Source: Spraguea lophii (lineage: Eukaryota; Microsporidia; Spragueidae). Taken from it: a stretch of 64,000 nucleotides of DNA. Position numbers and translations under genes: made by a program. The notes below the pieces were generated by a model. That model had not been told where the DNA came from and made no database searches. It worked only from the letters and a program-made list of their open reading frames with translations. The stretch's first letter is position 1; the number at the start of each line of letters is the position of its first letter. Positions 10,435 to 18,841 of this stretch are shown in pieces. The DNA lies in the NCBI GenBank assembly GCA_001887945.1, contig LDOQ01000010.1, positions 248,001 to 312,000 of the forward strand. Reading direction: 5' to 3'.

Positions 10435-11109
10435 ATGTCTGTAATACCAAAACCATTTATAAGATATCTAATATCATTTACTATACTATTTATATTATCT
10501 ATTACCATAAATGTAATATCCAAGAACATATATAAATGTAAATGCAACAATTATAGTTGTTTTATCTATCTGCTATGGAAATTGATGCAACTATATAATT
10601 TCTACAGCGGTATATTTTCCAAAGACACTATAAAAATAAAATGTGTATTTATTATACAAATATACCGAACGATAGAATATTGTATAGATATATATACAGA
10701 TAATATAAATATAAAAGAATTTATATTACAATTAATATGTACAATATATAAAATAATAATCATATACAAAACATATAAACAATTGGATATATTTTATGGT
10801 TGGAAAGAATATAAAATATTTGGTATATTGGATAAAAATATAAAAAGAAAATATATTATACGCAGAAGATTGAATATACTGTTAAAATATGTATGTTTAC
10901 TTACATTACAGGAAGTGATATTTGATTATTTTGCATATAATGTTTATAATGTTATATTTTCTATGTATGTTTTATATTTATTGGTAATATGTGTTATATC
11001 TTTTTTTATTTTACATATGATATATAATAGATATGTTAATATTATATTGGCAGGATATATTGTAATATTTTCTATATATACTATTATTTCGGCAACAGAG
11101 GATGTGTAA
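10435..11109 (+). CDS. Multi-pass membrane protein, first of a tandem paralog pair
   Basis: 224 residues with about five hydrophobic spans: 10-28, 50-65 (short), ~88-108, ~148-165 and ~172-222. I do not recognise the family. Alignment by eye with the next gene shows shared blocks: LLWKLMQLYNFYSGIFSKDT, FIIQIYRTIEYC, a YGWKEYKIFGILDKNI loop and a RRRLN.L..Y box. The basic loop WxxYK..GI.(D/N)KNI between spans 3 and 4 is likely cytosolic. No CCC motif precedes the ATG at 10435. Membrane location is clear; function is unknown. It may belong to a lineage-specific expanded family. Confidence 0.7.
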   Translation: MSVIPKPFIRYLISFTILFILSITINVISKNIYKCKCNNYSCFIYLLWKLMQLYNFYSGIFSKDTIKIKCVFIIQIYRTIEYCIDIYTDNINIKEFILQLICTIYKIIIIYKTYKQLDIFYGWKEYKIFGILDKNIKRKYIIRRRLNILLKYVCLLTLQEVIFDYFAYNVYNVIFSMYVLYLLVICVISFFILHMIYNRYVNIILAGYIVIFSIYTIISATEDV

Positions 11110-11256
11110 GTTAGTGTTAATTTTTAGTATATTTACAAATGTGGTTTGTATACTCATTTATGTTATAGTATTTCATCATTTGGTAAAAGAATATTTTTTA
11201 TGTGGAAGTGAAATTAATAATATTTTAGTAGAACATAGAATGGTATTATAAATATG

Positions 11257-11800
11257 TATATGTGTGGTTATGTTGTATGATATGGTGGTTATGTTGTATG
11301 ATATGATGGTTATATGTGGTAGTTGTTGTAGGGTAGTTATAGTTGTATGGTGGTATAATGGTTGTGTGTATGTTATGTGTGTTATGAGGTGGTAGTTATG
11401 TGATAGAGTGATAAAATGTTATATTAAGATAAAATGATAAAATGATAGAATAACAATATATTATATTGTAATAATAATTCAAAGGAATATCATTTATATC
11501 TATTATTTATATCATTTATCTATTATTTATATTAAATCAAAAAAATAATTAATATAAAAATATAATTAAAACAGTTATCATTGTATTTTTATTTTATAAA
11601 ATAACGTTAAATCTAAATAAACTATAATAATGATAATATATATAAACGATAAATGATATTAATTAAATAAATCATACTTCAAATCGAAATTTAATATATA
11701 TATAAAATATACACTTCTATAAAATACACATACAATAACATATAAAACACATCTATATAAAATATATAAATCACACTCATATATTAAATTTATATTAATT
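11257..11800. repeat. GT-rich block with tandem repeat, then CA-rich block, between the paralogs
   Basis: 11257-11420 is G/T-rich with a tandem unit GGTTATGTTGTATGATATG repeated around 11267-11310. 11700-11800 is C/A-rich (ACACATACAATAACATATAA, AACACATCTATATAAAA). The two blocks are mutually complementary in character and flank an AT-rich middle, continuing the palindromic layout of this island. Confidence 0.45.
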
Positions 11801-11841
11801 TATCATATTTCTATTTTTAAAAGTATAATTATATTATCTAC

Positions 11842-12594
11842 ATGCAAAGAATACATACACAGATAACATTATATTTGTTAATCTATACTATAATATTTCT
11901 TATATCTACAATAATAGATATTATAATAACAAAAATATACAAGAATTCTGACAATAATATATATTTATTTTTCTATCTTTTTTGGAATCTTGTACATATG
12001 CATGGTTTTTATCTTGGTGTATTTTCTACGGATATAACAAGATTGAAAGCTATGTTTATAATACATTTATATAGAATATTATCATATTGTTATGGTGATT
12101 TAACACATAAGATATGTACATTCGTGTTTATTTGTCATATATTTATTGGAGTGGTAAATCTTGTAATTATATATCTTTCTATAAAAATAATCACAAAATT
12201 GTATCAATGGAGAAAATATAAATATACAGGTATAGCAAATAAAAATATTATTAAAAAAATATATATTAGAAGAACAATAGATTATATATTTGATTATATG
12301 TCTATAATATCTATTCAATCTGTAATAATGGATTATATGTCTATAATATCTGTTATACCTGTTGATTATTCTCGTAGTCAATCTACGGAATATTTTCATA
12401 ATCAATCTATTCAGTCTGTAATAATGGATTATTCTTATAATATTATACATATATTTATACTTCTTTGTAGTATGTTAGGTATATTTATATTTTATGTTAT
12501 TAATCTTATAAATCATAGATATGGTAAATATTTTTTAATAATAGGTTTATTATTGTATAGTGTATATAAAATTATACATATCGTTGAAAAGTAA
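11842..12594 (+). CDS. Multi-pass membrane protein, second of the pair, with internal duplication
   Basis: 250 residues, paralogous to the preceding gene: LFWNLVHMHGFYLGVFSTDI, FIIHLYRILSYC, LYQWRKYKYTGIANKNI and RRTIDYIFDY align with it. About five spans. It is longer because of a loop at ~154-196 made of repeated units: DYMSIIS occurs twice, and IQSVIMDY occurs twice. The DNA also repeats (GATTATATGTCTATAATATC at two places between 12291 and 12350; TCTGTAATAATGGATTAT at two places), so the expansion is a recent local duplication. No CCC motif at the start. Function unknown. Confidence 0.7.
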   Translation: MQRIHTQITLYLLIYTIIFLISTIIDIIITKIYKNSDNNIYLFFYLFWNLVHMHGFYLGVFSTDITRLKAMFIIHLYRILSYCYGDLTHKICTFVFICHIFIGVVNLVIIYLSIKIITKLYQWRKYKYTGIANKNIIKKIYIRRTIDYIFDYMSIISIQSVIMDYMSIISVIPVDYSRSQSTEYFHNQSIQSVIMDYSYNIIHIFILLCSMLGIFIFYVINLINHRYGKYFLIIGLLLYSVYKIIHIVEK

Positions 12595-13323
12595 GTTTTA
12601 TTGATTTTAGTTTTTTTGAAAAAATAGTATGTCTTTTAATATATGTGATAACAATAATATTAATGATACAGGAATTGTTGATAAAAGAAGAATATAATAT
12701 AGAAGAAGCTTTAAAAGATGATAGAATTATAATAGAATAGAATATGATATAAGTGAGATAGAGGTAATGTGATGGAGCTGGTGTGATAGGGGCGTGATAA
12801 ATGGATAAGAGTGATAGAGATAATAAATATAATAGATTAAATATGATTATAAATAGAATAAATATGGTAGATTAAATATGATGGTAAAGTAAAACAAAAT
12901 AAATAATATAGAAATATAAAAATATAATAAAAATATTATTTGTTAAAGAACAATTATCCTAATCTGAAATAAAAAATCATTTAAATCTTTGTATAATTAT
13001 TTTTTAACAAATGATATTTCTATTTATTTAATAAAATAACATTTTCTATTTATCTAATAAAATTAAATAAAATATATATGTTCTTTTTATTTATAAATAA
13101 AACTAAATAAATTAACTAATAATGAAATAAAAAAATATAATGAAAATATAATAAAGGATAATATAAAATATAAAATTAACCTATCAATATTTTCTTATAT
13201 TTTTTTATTATTTAAATAAATGATACTGGAATAAATATATTTTAAAAAAATTTATACTGATTGCTGCATTTTAATAATTAAGGAGTTATTAAAAAGTATA
13301 AAACGAGAATATATATTATTTTT
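12595..13323. other. Spacer with G-rich block, then AT-rich DNA
   Basis: 12725-12860 is G-rich and C-poor (GTGATGGAGCTGGTGTGATA, GGGGCGTGATAAATGG), like the left arms of the island's palindromes, but no convincing C-rich partner follows. The remainder is AT-rich. No gene seen; a run TTTTTTTGAAAAAATA near 12612 recurs near 15522 and 23640. Confidence 0.4.
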
Positions 13324-13650
13324 ATGTTTTTTATTTTACTGTGTGTAGTCAAATGCTTTTTACCATTGATGGGATTAGAGCTTATAAAGGAAAGCGTTAA
13401 TCAAATAGATAAATTGGCTAATCCTAATGTAGATGGTAAACCACAAGAATCTATAGAAGAAGGTGTATCTGTAGAAAATCAAAATGATAACAATGTTGCA
13501 AACGATAATGATGCTGAGAAAGATAATAATCAGAAACAACAATCTGCTGAAGAAAATAATCAAAACCAAGCATCTGCTGAAGAAAATCAGAAACAACAAT
13601 CTGCTGAAAATAACCAAAACCAACAGGCAGTAGAAGAAAATCAAAAATAA
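13324..13650 (+). CDS. Small secreted Gln/Asn/Glu repeat protein
   Basis: 108 residues. Residues 1-20 (MFFILLCVVKCFLPLMGLEL) form a clear signal peptide. The mature part is acidic and hydrophilic; from residue 70 on it consists of imperfect 8-11 residue repeats of the type NQKQQSAEEN/NQNQASAEEN. There are no membrane spans after the leader and no cysteines in the mature part. It probably goes to the spore wall, parasitophorous space or host; this is inference. Nothing identifies a family. Confidence 0.65.
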   Translation: MFFILLCVVKCFLPLMGLELIKESVNQIDKLANPNVDGKPQESIEEGVSVENQNDNNVANDNDAEKDNNQKQQSAEENNQNQASAEENQKQQSAENNQNQQAVEENQK

Positions 13651-13778
13651 ATCGTAAAATAAAAATTAACGTGCAAATAAAAATTTTATGAAAAATTTTC
13701 CAATCATTTGATCATTTGAAGTTTCTTTTACATTTTTTGTTTTACATCAAACTTATTTCTTCACTAATTTTTTTCTGA

Positions 13779-14663
13779 ATGTATCATGCTCTTACTTTCT
13801 TCTACGTATTTCTTTACTACTCAATATCTATTGGCCTATCCTTTTTTTCTTCGTATATTTTAAATGAGTCAGAATATAATTTTAGATTTCCATTATTTAT
13901 AGCATTTTTTCAGAATATCTTACATTTTTTACTATCAACCATTATAATAACAATTCTACAAATAAAAAAAGAAAAGAAATATAGTTTAGTATGTTCCTTA
14001 TCATCTGCCATAGATATAGGCTTATCCACATATTCTCTACGTATTGTATCTCTAGCTTATTATACCATGGTAAAATCATCATCTCCTATATTTATGTTAC
14101 TCTGTGGATTTGTCTTTGGAATAGAAAAACCATGTATTAGTACATTTCTTACAATATTTACAATTGGAATAGGTGTATTTCTTACATCTTTAACAAAAAT
14201 ATTTTATTTCAAAGGATTTATAATTATTCTGATAGCATCGTTTACAGCAGGATTTAGATGGTCTTTTGTACAATATATTATACATAAACATCAAAGCCAT
14301 GTTTTAGTTACAATACAAGAATTATCTCTTCCTATTTCTTTTTTCCTACTTATGTTTTGTCAATATCAAGAAGGATTAACAAATATTATTTCTTCAGAAT
14401 TTTTTAAAAGAAATAGTATAAATATAAATATAACATTTCTATTGATAAGTGGTGTATTATCATTTTTATTAATACTTTCGGAATTTTTAGTGGTTAAAAG
14501 AACATCTGTTTTATTCTTATCAATATCAGGTATAGGAAAAGAGCTGATAATAATTTTATATTCCGTTGTAAAAAAGAAAATAGAATTAACCAGTGTAAAT
14601 TATATGGGATTGGTAATCTCTGTAATAGGTATATGTATGTTCTGTAGATTAAGAAAAAGATAG
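13779..14663 (+). CDS. Nucleotide-sugar/triose-phosphate-type transporter, SLC35C2-like
   Basis: 294 residues with about nine to ten hydrophobic spans. Drug/metabolite transporter superfamily (TPT). Seen: SSAIDIGLSTYSLRIVSLAY with YTMVKSSSPIFMLLCGFVFG, matching the SLC35C2 pattern (A.D.GLSN.S...V.LYTM.KSS...FI); then GVFLTSLTKIFYFKGFIIIL and ASFTAGFRWSFVQYIIHK, which corresponds to the second-repeat ASF..G.RW...Q.....; the C-terminal LIISVIG-like region precedes a basic tail CRLRKR. The first helix starts immediately at the Met, so the frame is likely complete. Substrate cannot be read; family members act in the Golgi or ER membrane, but microsporidian ones may serve import. Confidence 0.78.
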   Translation: MYHALTFFYVFLYYSISIGLSFFSSYILNESEYNFRFPLFIAFFQNILHFLLSTIIITILQIKKEKKYSLVCSLSSAIDIGLSTYSLRIVSLAYYTMVKSSSPIFMLLCGFVFGIEKPCISTFLTIFTIGIGVFLTSLTKIFYFKGFIIILIASFTAGFRWSFVQYIIHKHQSHVLVTIQELSLPISFFLLMFCQYQEGLTNIISSEFFKRNSININITFLLISGVLSFLLILSEFLVVKRTSVLFLSISGIGKELIIILYSVVKKKIELTSVNYMGLVISVIGICMFCRLRKR

Positions 14664-14914
14664 ATGGATATTCATTTTTTCTTAACAATCGAATTCTTCT
14701 ATGAATATTTTATAGATTAAAAGATAAATAGATAATTATCTTTCCCTAACAATGAAATACTTATTTTAGTAATATCCGAATGAAAGGTCTTCTCATCCTC
14801 TGATAGAAATAATAAAAATATTTAAAAGGATTAAAAATATCGATTAACGTGTTTTATAAATACTGTTACTATTAACAAACAATAAATATTTTTAATTCAC
14901 AGTTTCATATACAA

Positions 14915-14918
14915 CCCC
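14915..14918 (+). promoter_or_regulatory. CCCC motif before the Hpc2-like gene
   Basis: CAACCCCTTATG supports ATG 14921 rather than the next in-frame ATG at 14951. Confidence 0.6.
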
Positions 14919-14920
14919 TT

Positions 14921-15250
14921 ATGTTCAACAAAGAGATTCCCATTGATATTATGTCATCCACAGAAATAAATTTTGTTGCAAATATACAAAAACGTCCAAG
15001 AAGATCAAAAGAAGATTATGATGCAGAAGATTCATTTGTAGATAATTTAGAAGGAGAAGATGAAATGGTATATATTGAATGTACTATGGATGATTTTTTT
15101 GTATATAGTGGAACTTTGCCTACAACAGCAAAAAGAGTGGCAAAAAAATATAAAAAGAGAGAAGAAAGAAAAAGTAAAGACAAAGAAGATAAAAATACAA
15201 AAGAAGAAAAAAAAGAAAAAGATGATATAAACAATAAAACAGATGTATGA
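14921..15250 (+). CDS. Hpc2/ubinuclein-domain (HIR complex) small protein
   Basis: 109 residues. Hpc2/ubinuclein is the subunit of the HIR/HIRA complex that contacts H3-H4 during replication-independent nucleosome assembly. Seen at ~32-67: YDAEDSFVDNLEGEDEMVYI then DDFFVYSGTL. This reproduces the Hpc2-related domain (YD..DSFIDDSE..DE......GFYINSGTL). The rest is a basic N-terminus with KRPRRSKED and a Lys/Glu-rich tail. The protein is little more than the domain, far shorter than ubinuclein. It shares the window with an H3-H4 chaperone of the NASP type. The upstream CCCC fixes the start. Confidence 0.8.
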   Translation: MFNKEIPIDIMSSTEINFVANIQKRPRRSKEDYDAEDSFVDNLEGEDEMVYIECTMDDFFVYSGTLPTTAKRVAKKYKKREERKSKDKEDKNTKEEKKEKDDINNKTDV

Positions 15251-15573
15251 TTAAAAAGAATTTATATAAATATTTTATCAGAATGTTATGTTTAAATAAC
15301 AAAAATAATATAACAGATATATAATTAAATATTAAGAATATAAATTATTTATTTTATCATTTAGCAATACAATAATTTAATTTATTAAAGGAAAATAATA
15401 GATTGAATTTATAATATTAAAATATAATAAATAAAAGTCTTATAAATAAATAAATATCTTTAAATAAACAATGTTTATTTAATAATCCAAGCATGATTGA
15501 TTGTTAGTTCATGATAAGCTTTTTTGAAAAAATAATAATTATATTTATAATTTTGTCGAAAATAAAAAGCTTT
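15251..15573. other. Convergent spacer, nothing seen
   Basis: AT-rich spacer between the Hpc2-like and transporter genes, with several AATAAA sequences. Confidence 0.4.
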
Positions 15574-16785
15574 TTAACATTTAGTAACATTAATCAATAG
15601 ATATATCATAATTGCTAATCCTATAAATCCGTTAGCTACTACAGCAACAAATAAAGAATTCTTTTTCTTTCTTGTCATAATATATGCAATGGTTGGTATT
15701 ATATAACATATAGATACAATACCTAATGCTGCTGATAGATTCATGATCAAATCCAACTTTATCTTAAAAACTGTTATTAAAAAGCAAACAACAGCAAATG
15801 ACATAGAAACGGCAAATCTAAAGATTACATCAAATTTTTTGAGATTTACTTTGAAAACAGAGGTAGTTAAATTTTTTATAGAGGTTCTACATGGGTTTAC
15901 CATCAAACAATATGAACATGATAAAACTAAACAGAAAGCAAGAATAGCTATTTTGGATGAAATAAGATTTTTATCAAATGTACTCATAATCGATTTGCAC
16001 GGGGTTTTCGTAATATCGTTTATTAGTGTAATAATGTTATCATTACAGTCTTTTCCGAACATAATATAAGGAACAAGACCTATTGTCATATAAACTACCG
16101 TTGCCATGAATATAGAATATATTGCTACTTGGAATATACTAACAATACTTTTTTTCTCTAAATTATTGTATACGCTTATCATATTAACCTGGCAGCAAAA
16201 TGCAAATAATATTGGTGGAACGGATTTACTGAGATTTTCTCCTTTTGATAATATTTCTGCAGATGGTGCTCTTTTTAAAAATATAGGATAAACTAAAGTC
16301 AGGGCCAATAGATATGAAAAAGAGCTAATAGATAGATAACTAGCAACTTGAAGAACAGCAATACTATCAATCATAGAAGGTAAAAAGAGAACTAATAATA
16401 CTCCAATTGTCACAAGATATAAAGGTGCATTATTGATTTTTACCGTTGGTAAAATACTGTCTTTGATCCAATTTGAAATATTACAAATATAAATGGCTGC
16501 AGTTAAAAATCCGTTGAGTATTACAAATATATCAACCAAATATCCAAGAACCGGATTGGCGTTTGCGCAGACTGAAAAAAATGTAGGATCTTCTAATTTT
16601 GAATAATATGCTGTTGCAGCAATTGAGTATAATGAAATAAATGTTACAATTCCGACAATACCGAACAATATAGTTGAAACAAGCCATCCTGCATTCATAA
16701 ATGCTACTGGGAGTGATAGAACACCCACTCCAAACATTGTCGTCAGCATGATAAGTGATCCTTTGAAAGCTGAAATTTTTCCCAT
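15574..16785 (-). CDS. Amino-acid transporter, AAAP (SLC36/38, Avt-type) family
   Basis: 403 residues from the Met after CCCCA. Eleven hydrophobic spans are expected and about that number is visible. The N-terminal motif KGSLIMLTTMFGVGVLSLPV with AFMNAGW is the AAAP hallmark (unwound TM1, GxGxLxLP.A....G). Later landmarks: PVLGYLVDIFVILNGFLTAA, FAFCCQVNMISVYNNLEKKS (the family's FaF.cH.n.p.iy.El, with His replaced by Gln), VYMTIGLVPYIMFGKD, and a C-terminal ALGIVSICYIIPTIAYI. It moves neutral amino acids across the plasma or vacuolar membrane, useful to a parasite scavenging host amino acids. The extra 18 residues in frame upstream are rejected on the CCCC position. Confidence 0.85.
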   Translation of the reverse strand: MGKISAFKGSLIMLTTMFGVGVLSLPVAFMNAGWLVSTILFGIVGIVTFISLYSIAATAYYSKLEDPTFFSVCANANPVLGYLVDIFVILNGFLTAAIYICNISNWIKDSILPTVKINNAPLYLVTIGVLLVLFLPSMIDSIAVLQVASYLSISSFSYLLALTLVYPIFLKRAPSAEILSKGENLSKSVPPILFAFCCQVNMISVYNNLEKKSIVSIFQVAIYSIFMATVVYMTIGLVPYIMFGKDCNDNIITLINDITKTPCKSIMSTFDKNLISSKIAILAFCLVLSCSYCLMVNPCRTSIKNLTTSVFKVNLKKFDVIFRFAVSMSFAVVCFLITVFKIKLDLIMNLSAALGIVSICYIIPTIAYIMTRKKKNSLFVAVVANGFIGLAIMIYLLINVTKC

Positions 16786-16786
16786 T

Positions 16787-16790
16787 GGGG
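16787..16790 (-). promoter_or_regulatory. CCCC motif before the AAAP transporter
   Basis: Minus strand reads ACCCCAATGGG, one base before the ATG at 16785. Confidence 0.6.
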
Positions 16791-16839
16791 TATTTTTTGA
16801 TGCTTTTGAAAAAAAAATTAAAGTTTGAAATATTTCCAA

Positions 16840-17241
16840 ATCAGAAAATAAAAAAAGGATAAAATTTTTCTTTTAATTTTTTAAAAAAATAGAACTAGAC
16901 TCTTTTAATTATATTAATTATCTGCAAATATCAAGTATACACGCAAATTTCCTATGATATCTGCTCGGATCAGTATTGGTTATTTTAAGAAATCATCTGT
17001 TTATATGGTAATATAATTTATTTTCATTCCAAAAACGTTGTTTAATCACATAATTTTTCTATTTAGAGAAACAAATTTTAATTATATTTAATTAGGGAGA
17101 ATATGCTGAAAGATACCACGAATTTATATTATTATCTTTTACCGAAACGAAATGGTGTATTTTTGCATTATCTAATAATGAAGATTGATTCATCTATTTC
17201 CTTATCATGATAAACATTTTAATGATTTAGTAGTATTCCAG
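16840..17241. other. Upstream spacer, nothing seen
   Basis: AT-rich. No coding or repeat signal was recognised between the transporter and the SINE. Confidence 0.45.
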
Positions 17242-17716
17242 GACCGTTTGGTCCAGTGATCGTGGGGTGGTAACCAGGTCTCGAGCCTAGTGGGTTCGAA
17301 TCTCCTTCCCAAAAAAGTTTTAAAAAACGGATAAAAAATAGAAGGAAAAAGGAGAAAAGTTGTTGAGCGGTGAGGATTCGATAATGTACATTAGTTGTGC
17401 CCTGTATAACCATACCACATTATATTAAAGTAGCGTTTAACCGGTATAATTGTATTCTCTGTATTGATTTGTGATTCGGCTAATATTATATCAAAAAAAC
17501 AGTTGGAAATATTTAAAAAGCTGGAAGGGGGTCACAACGTGCATCACACGCAAAATCTCACCGATCCGAAATATAAGATGAGAGTAATGCATATATCTGT
17601 CACGAAACCGATTAATACCAGTTTAAATGTGCTTGAGGAACCGAAAGTCACAAACCATGATAGGCCGCAACCGACCAAGGAACTTTGATAAATAAAAGTT
17701 TCATTAGTTAAAAAAT
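17242..17716 (+). mobile_element. tRNA-derived SINE, plus orientation, older copy
   Basis: Full length. The head GGTCCAGTGATCGTGGGGTG retains a near box A; GGGTTCGAATCTCC retains box B; the tail ends GATAAATAAAAGTTTCATTA then A-rich. Substitutions relative to the fresh copies are mostly G/C to A/T. Short open frames inside it (17219-17413, 17464-17688, 17544-17735) are by-products of the repeat and not genes. No target duplication is evident. Confidence 0.88.
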
Positions 17717-18841
17717 AATTTAAATTTGATTTCACCTTTGTTTTTGAAAATTTTAAGGATATTATATATTATTCCTATTTTAATATTCATGGTATTCGAT
17801 GTAGAAGCAACAGTTCCCCTTTATTTTTCATTATTGAAACAACTCTTTCCTCTTTATTAGTAATTTCAAGTCCAACCTGTATAATCCCCTTAGTATTAAA
17901 TCCAGTAATGTTTTATTGGTTTGGGTTTGTGTTTTCATTCATAAGTATATAATTTTTTATATTTTTTTAAAAATTAAAAGAAAAATTCGATATTATAGTA
18001 TATTTTTTGCCTTCTTTACTTATTATAGCATTGTAAATTACATCTAACCAGAACTTTTTGATAATAATCAAAGTATTATTTTTAAAAAATTATTTATTTA
18101 AATTTGCGTAGCTGTTTGTTTTAACTTTAACTTTAAAATGATAACTGTAATATATTTTTAATATTTAATCTATAATTATGTTATAACATCTCCAAAATTT
18201 ATTTATGTAGATTATTTTGCATTTTATTTCAAATATTTCATTATTATTATTTCCCGAATATTACATAATTTTACTCAGTATTTCTTTAATTCTTTTAATT
18301 GAAATAAACTTTCATAGATTACGCATCATTTTAAACAGGTCAATCAATAACACAAAATCTAATATTTTTTTTATATTTAAATTGATTAAATTTTATAGTC
18401 TTTGTTATAATGAATACTGTTCATTTATATATTTTTTTGAACGTCAATACTCTCTCCTTTTTATTAAAAATTAATTTTATAAATATAGAAAATTGCATTT
18501 GTAATAAAAAAATGAAATAAAAAATTTTATAATTTCTCTTAATGGTAAGATTTGTAAATTATCTAAAAGAAATTTATAAAAAACATAAAATTATATGTTG
18601 ATTGAAATTTTTACCTGTCTTTATATACAATCTGCTTATTTGGTGTTATAGTATTTTAAGTTTAAATAAAAAGAATAATAATGTTACGAATAAAAAGAAT
18701 TATAATTTTTTTATTCCAATTCACTTAATATTCATGTCAAAATGATATTTAAATTTTTATACAGCTATCATCTTCTATCAAAAACAATTTTTTAAAATAC
18801 GTCATTTTCGTCTTTATATAAAGTTTCGTAACAATAAAAAC
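17717..18841. other. Intergenic, no gene recognised
   Basis: AT-rich, 1.1 kb. An 85-codon hydrophobic frame at 18217-18474 is rich in Ile/Leu/Phe/Tyr and indistinguishable from AT-driven noise. Confidence 0.45.

Noticed and set aside
11257..11420. GT-rich tandem repeat considered as a telomere-like or CRISPR-like array
   Set aside because: Only two clean units, no spacer regularity, and eukaryotic context.
12100..12450. 116-codon minus-strand frame
   Set aside because: Antisense to the second membrane-protein paralog, which has clear homology to its neighbour.
17219..17735. Three small open frames around 17.2-17.7 kb
   Set aside because: Inside a SINE copy, on both strands; by-products of the repeat.
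18217..18474. 85-codon plus-strand frame upstream of the aminopeptidase
   Set aside because: Ile/Leu/Phe/Tyr-rich like random AT DNA; no CCC motif and no recognisable features.
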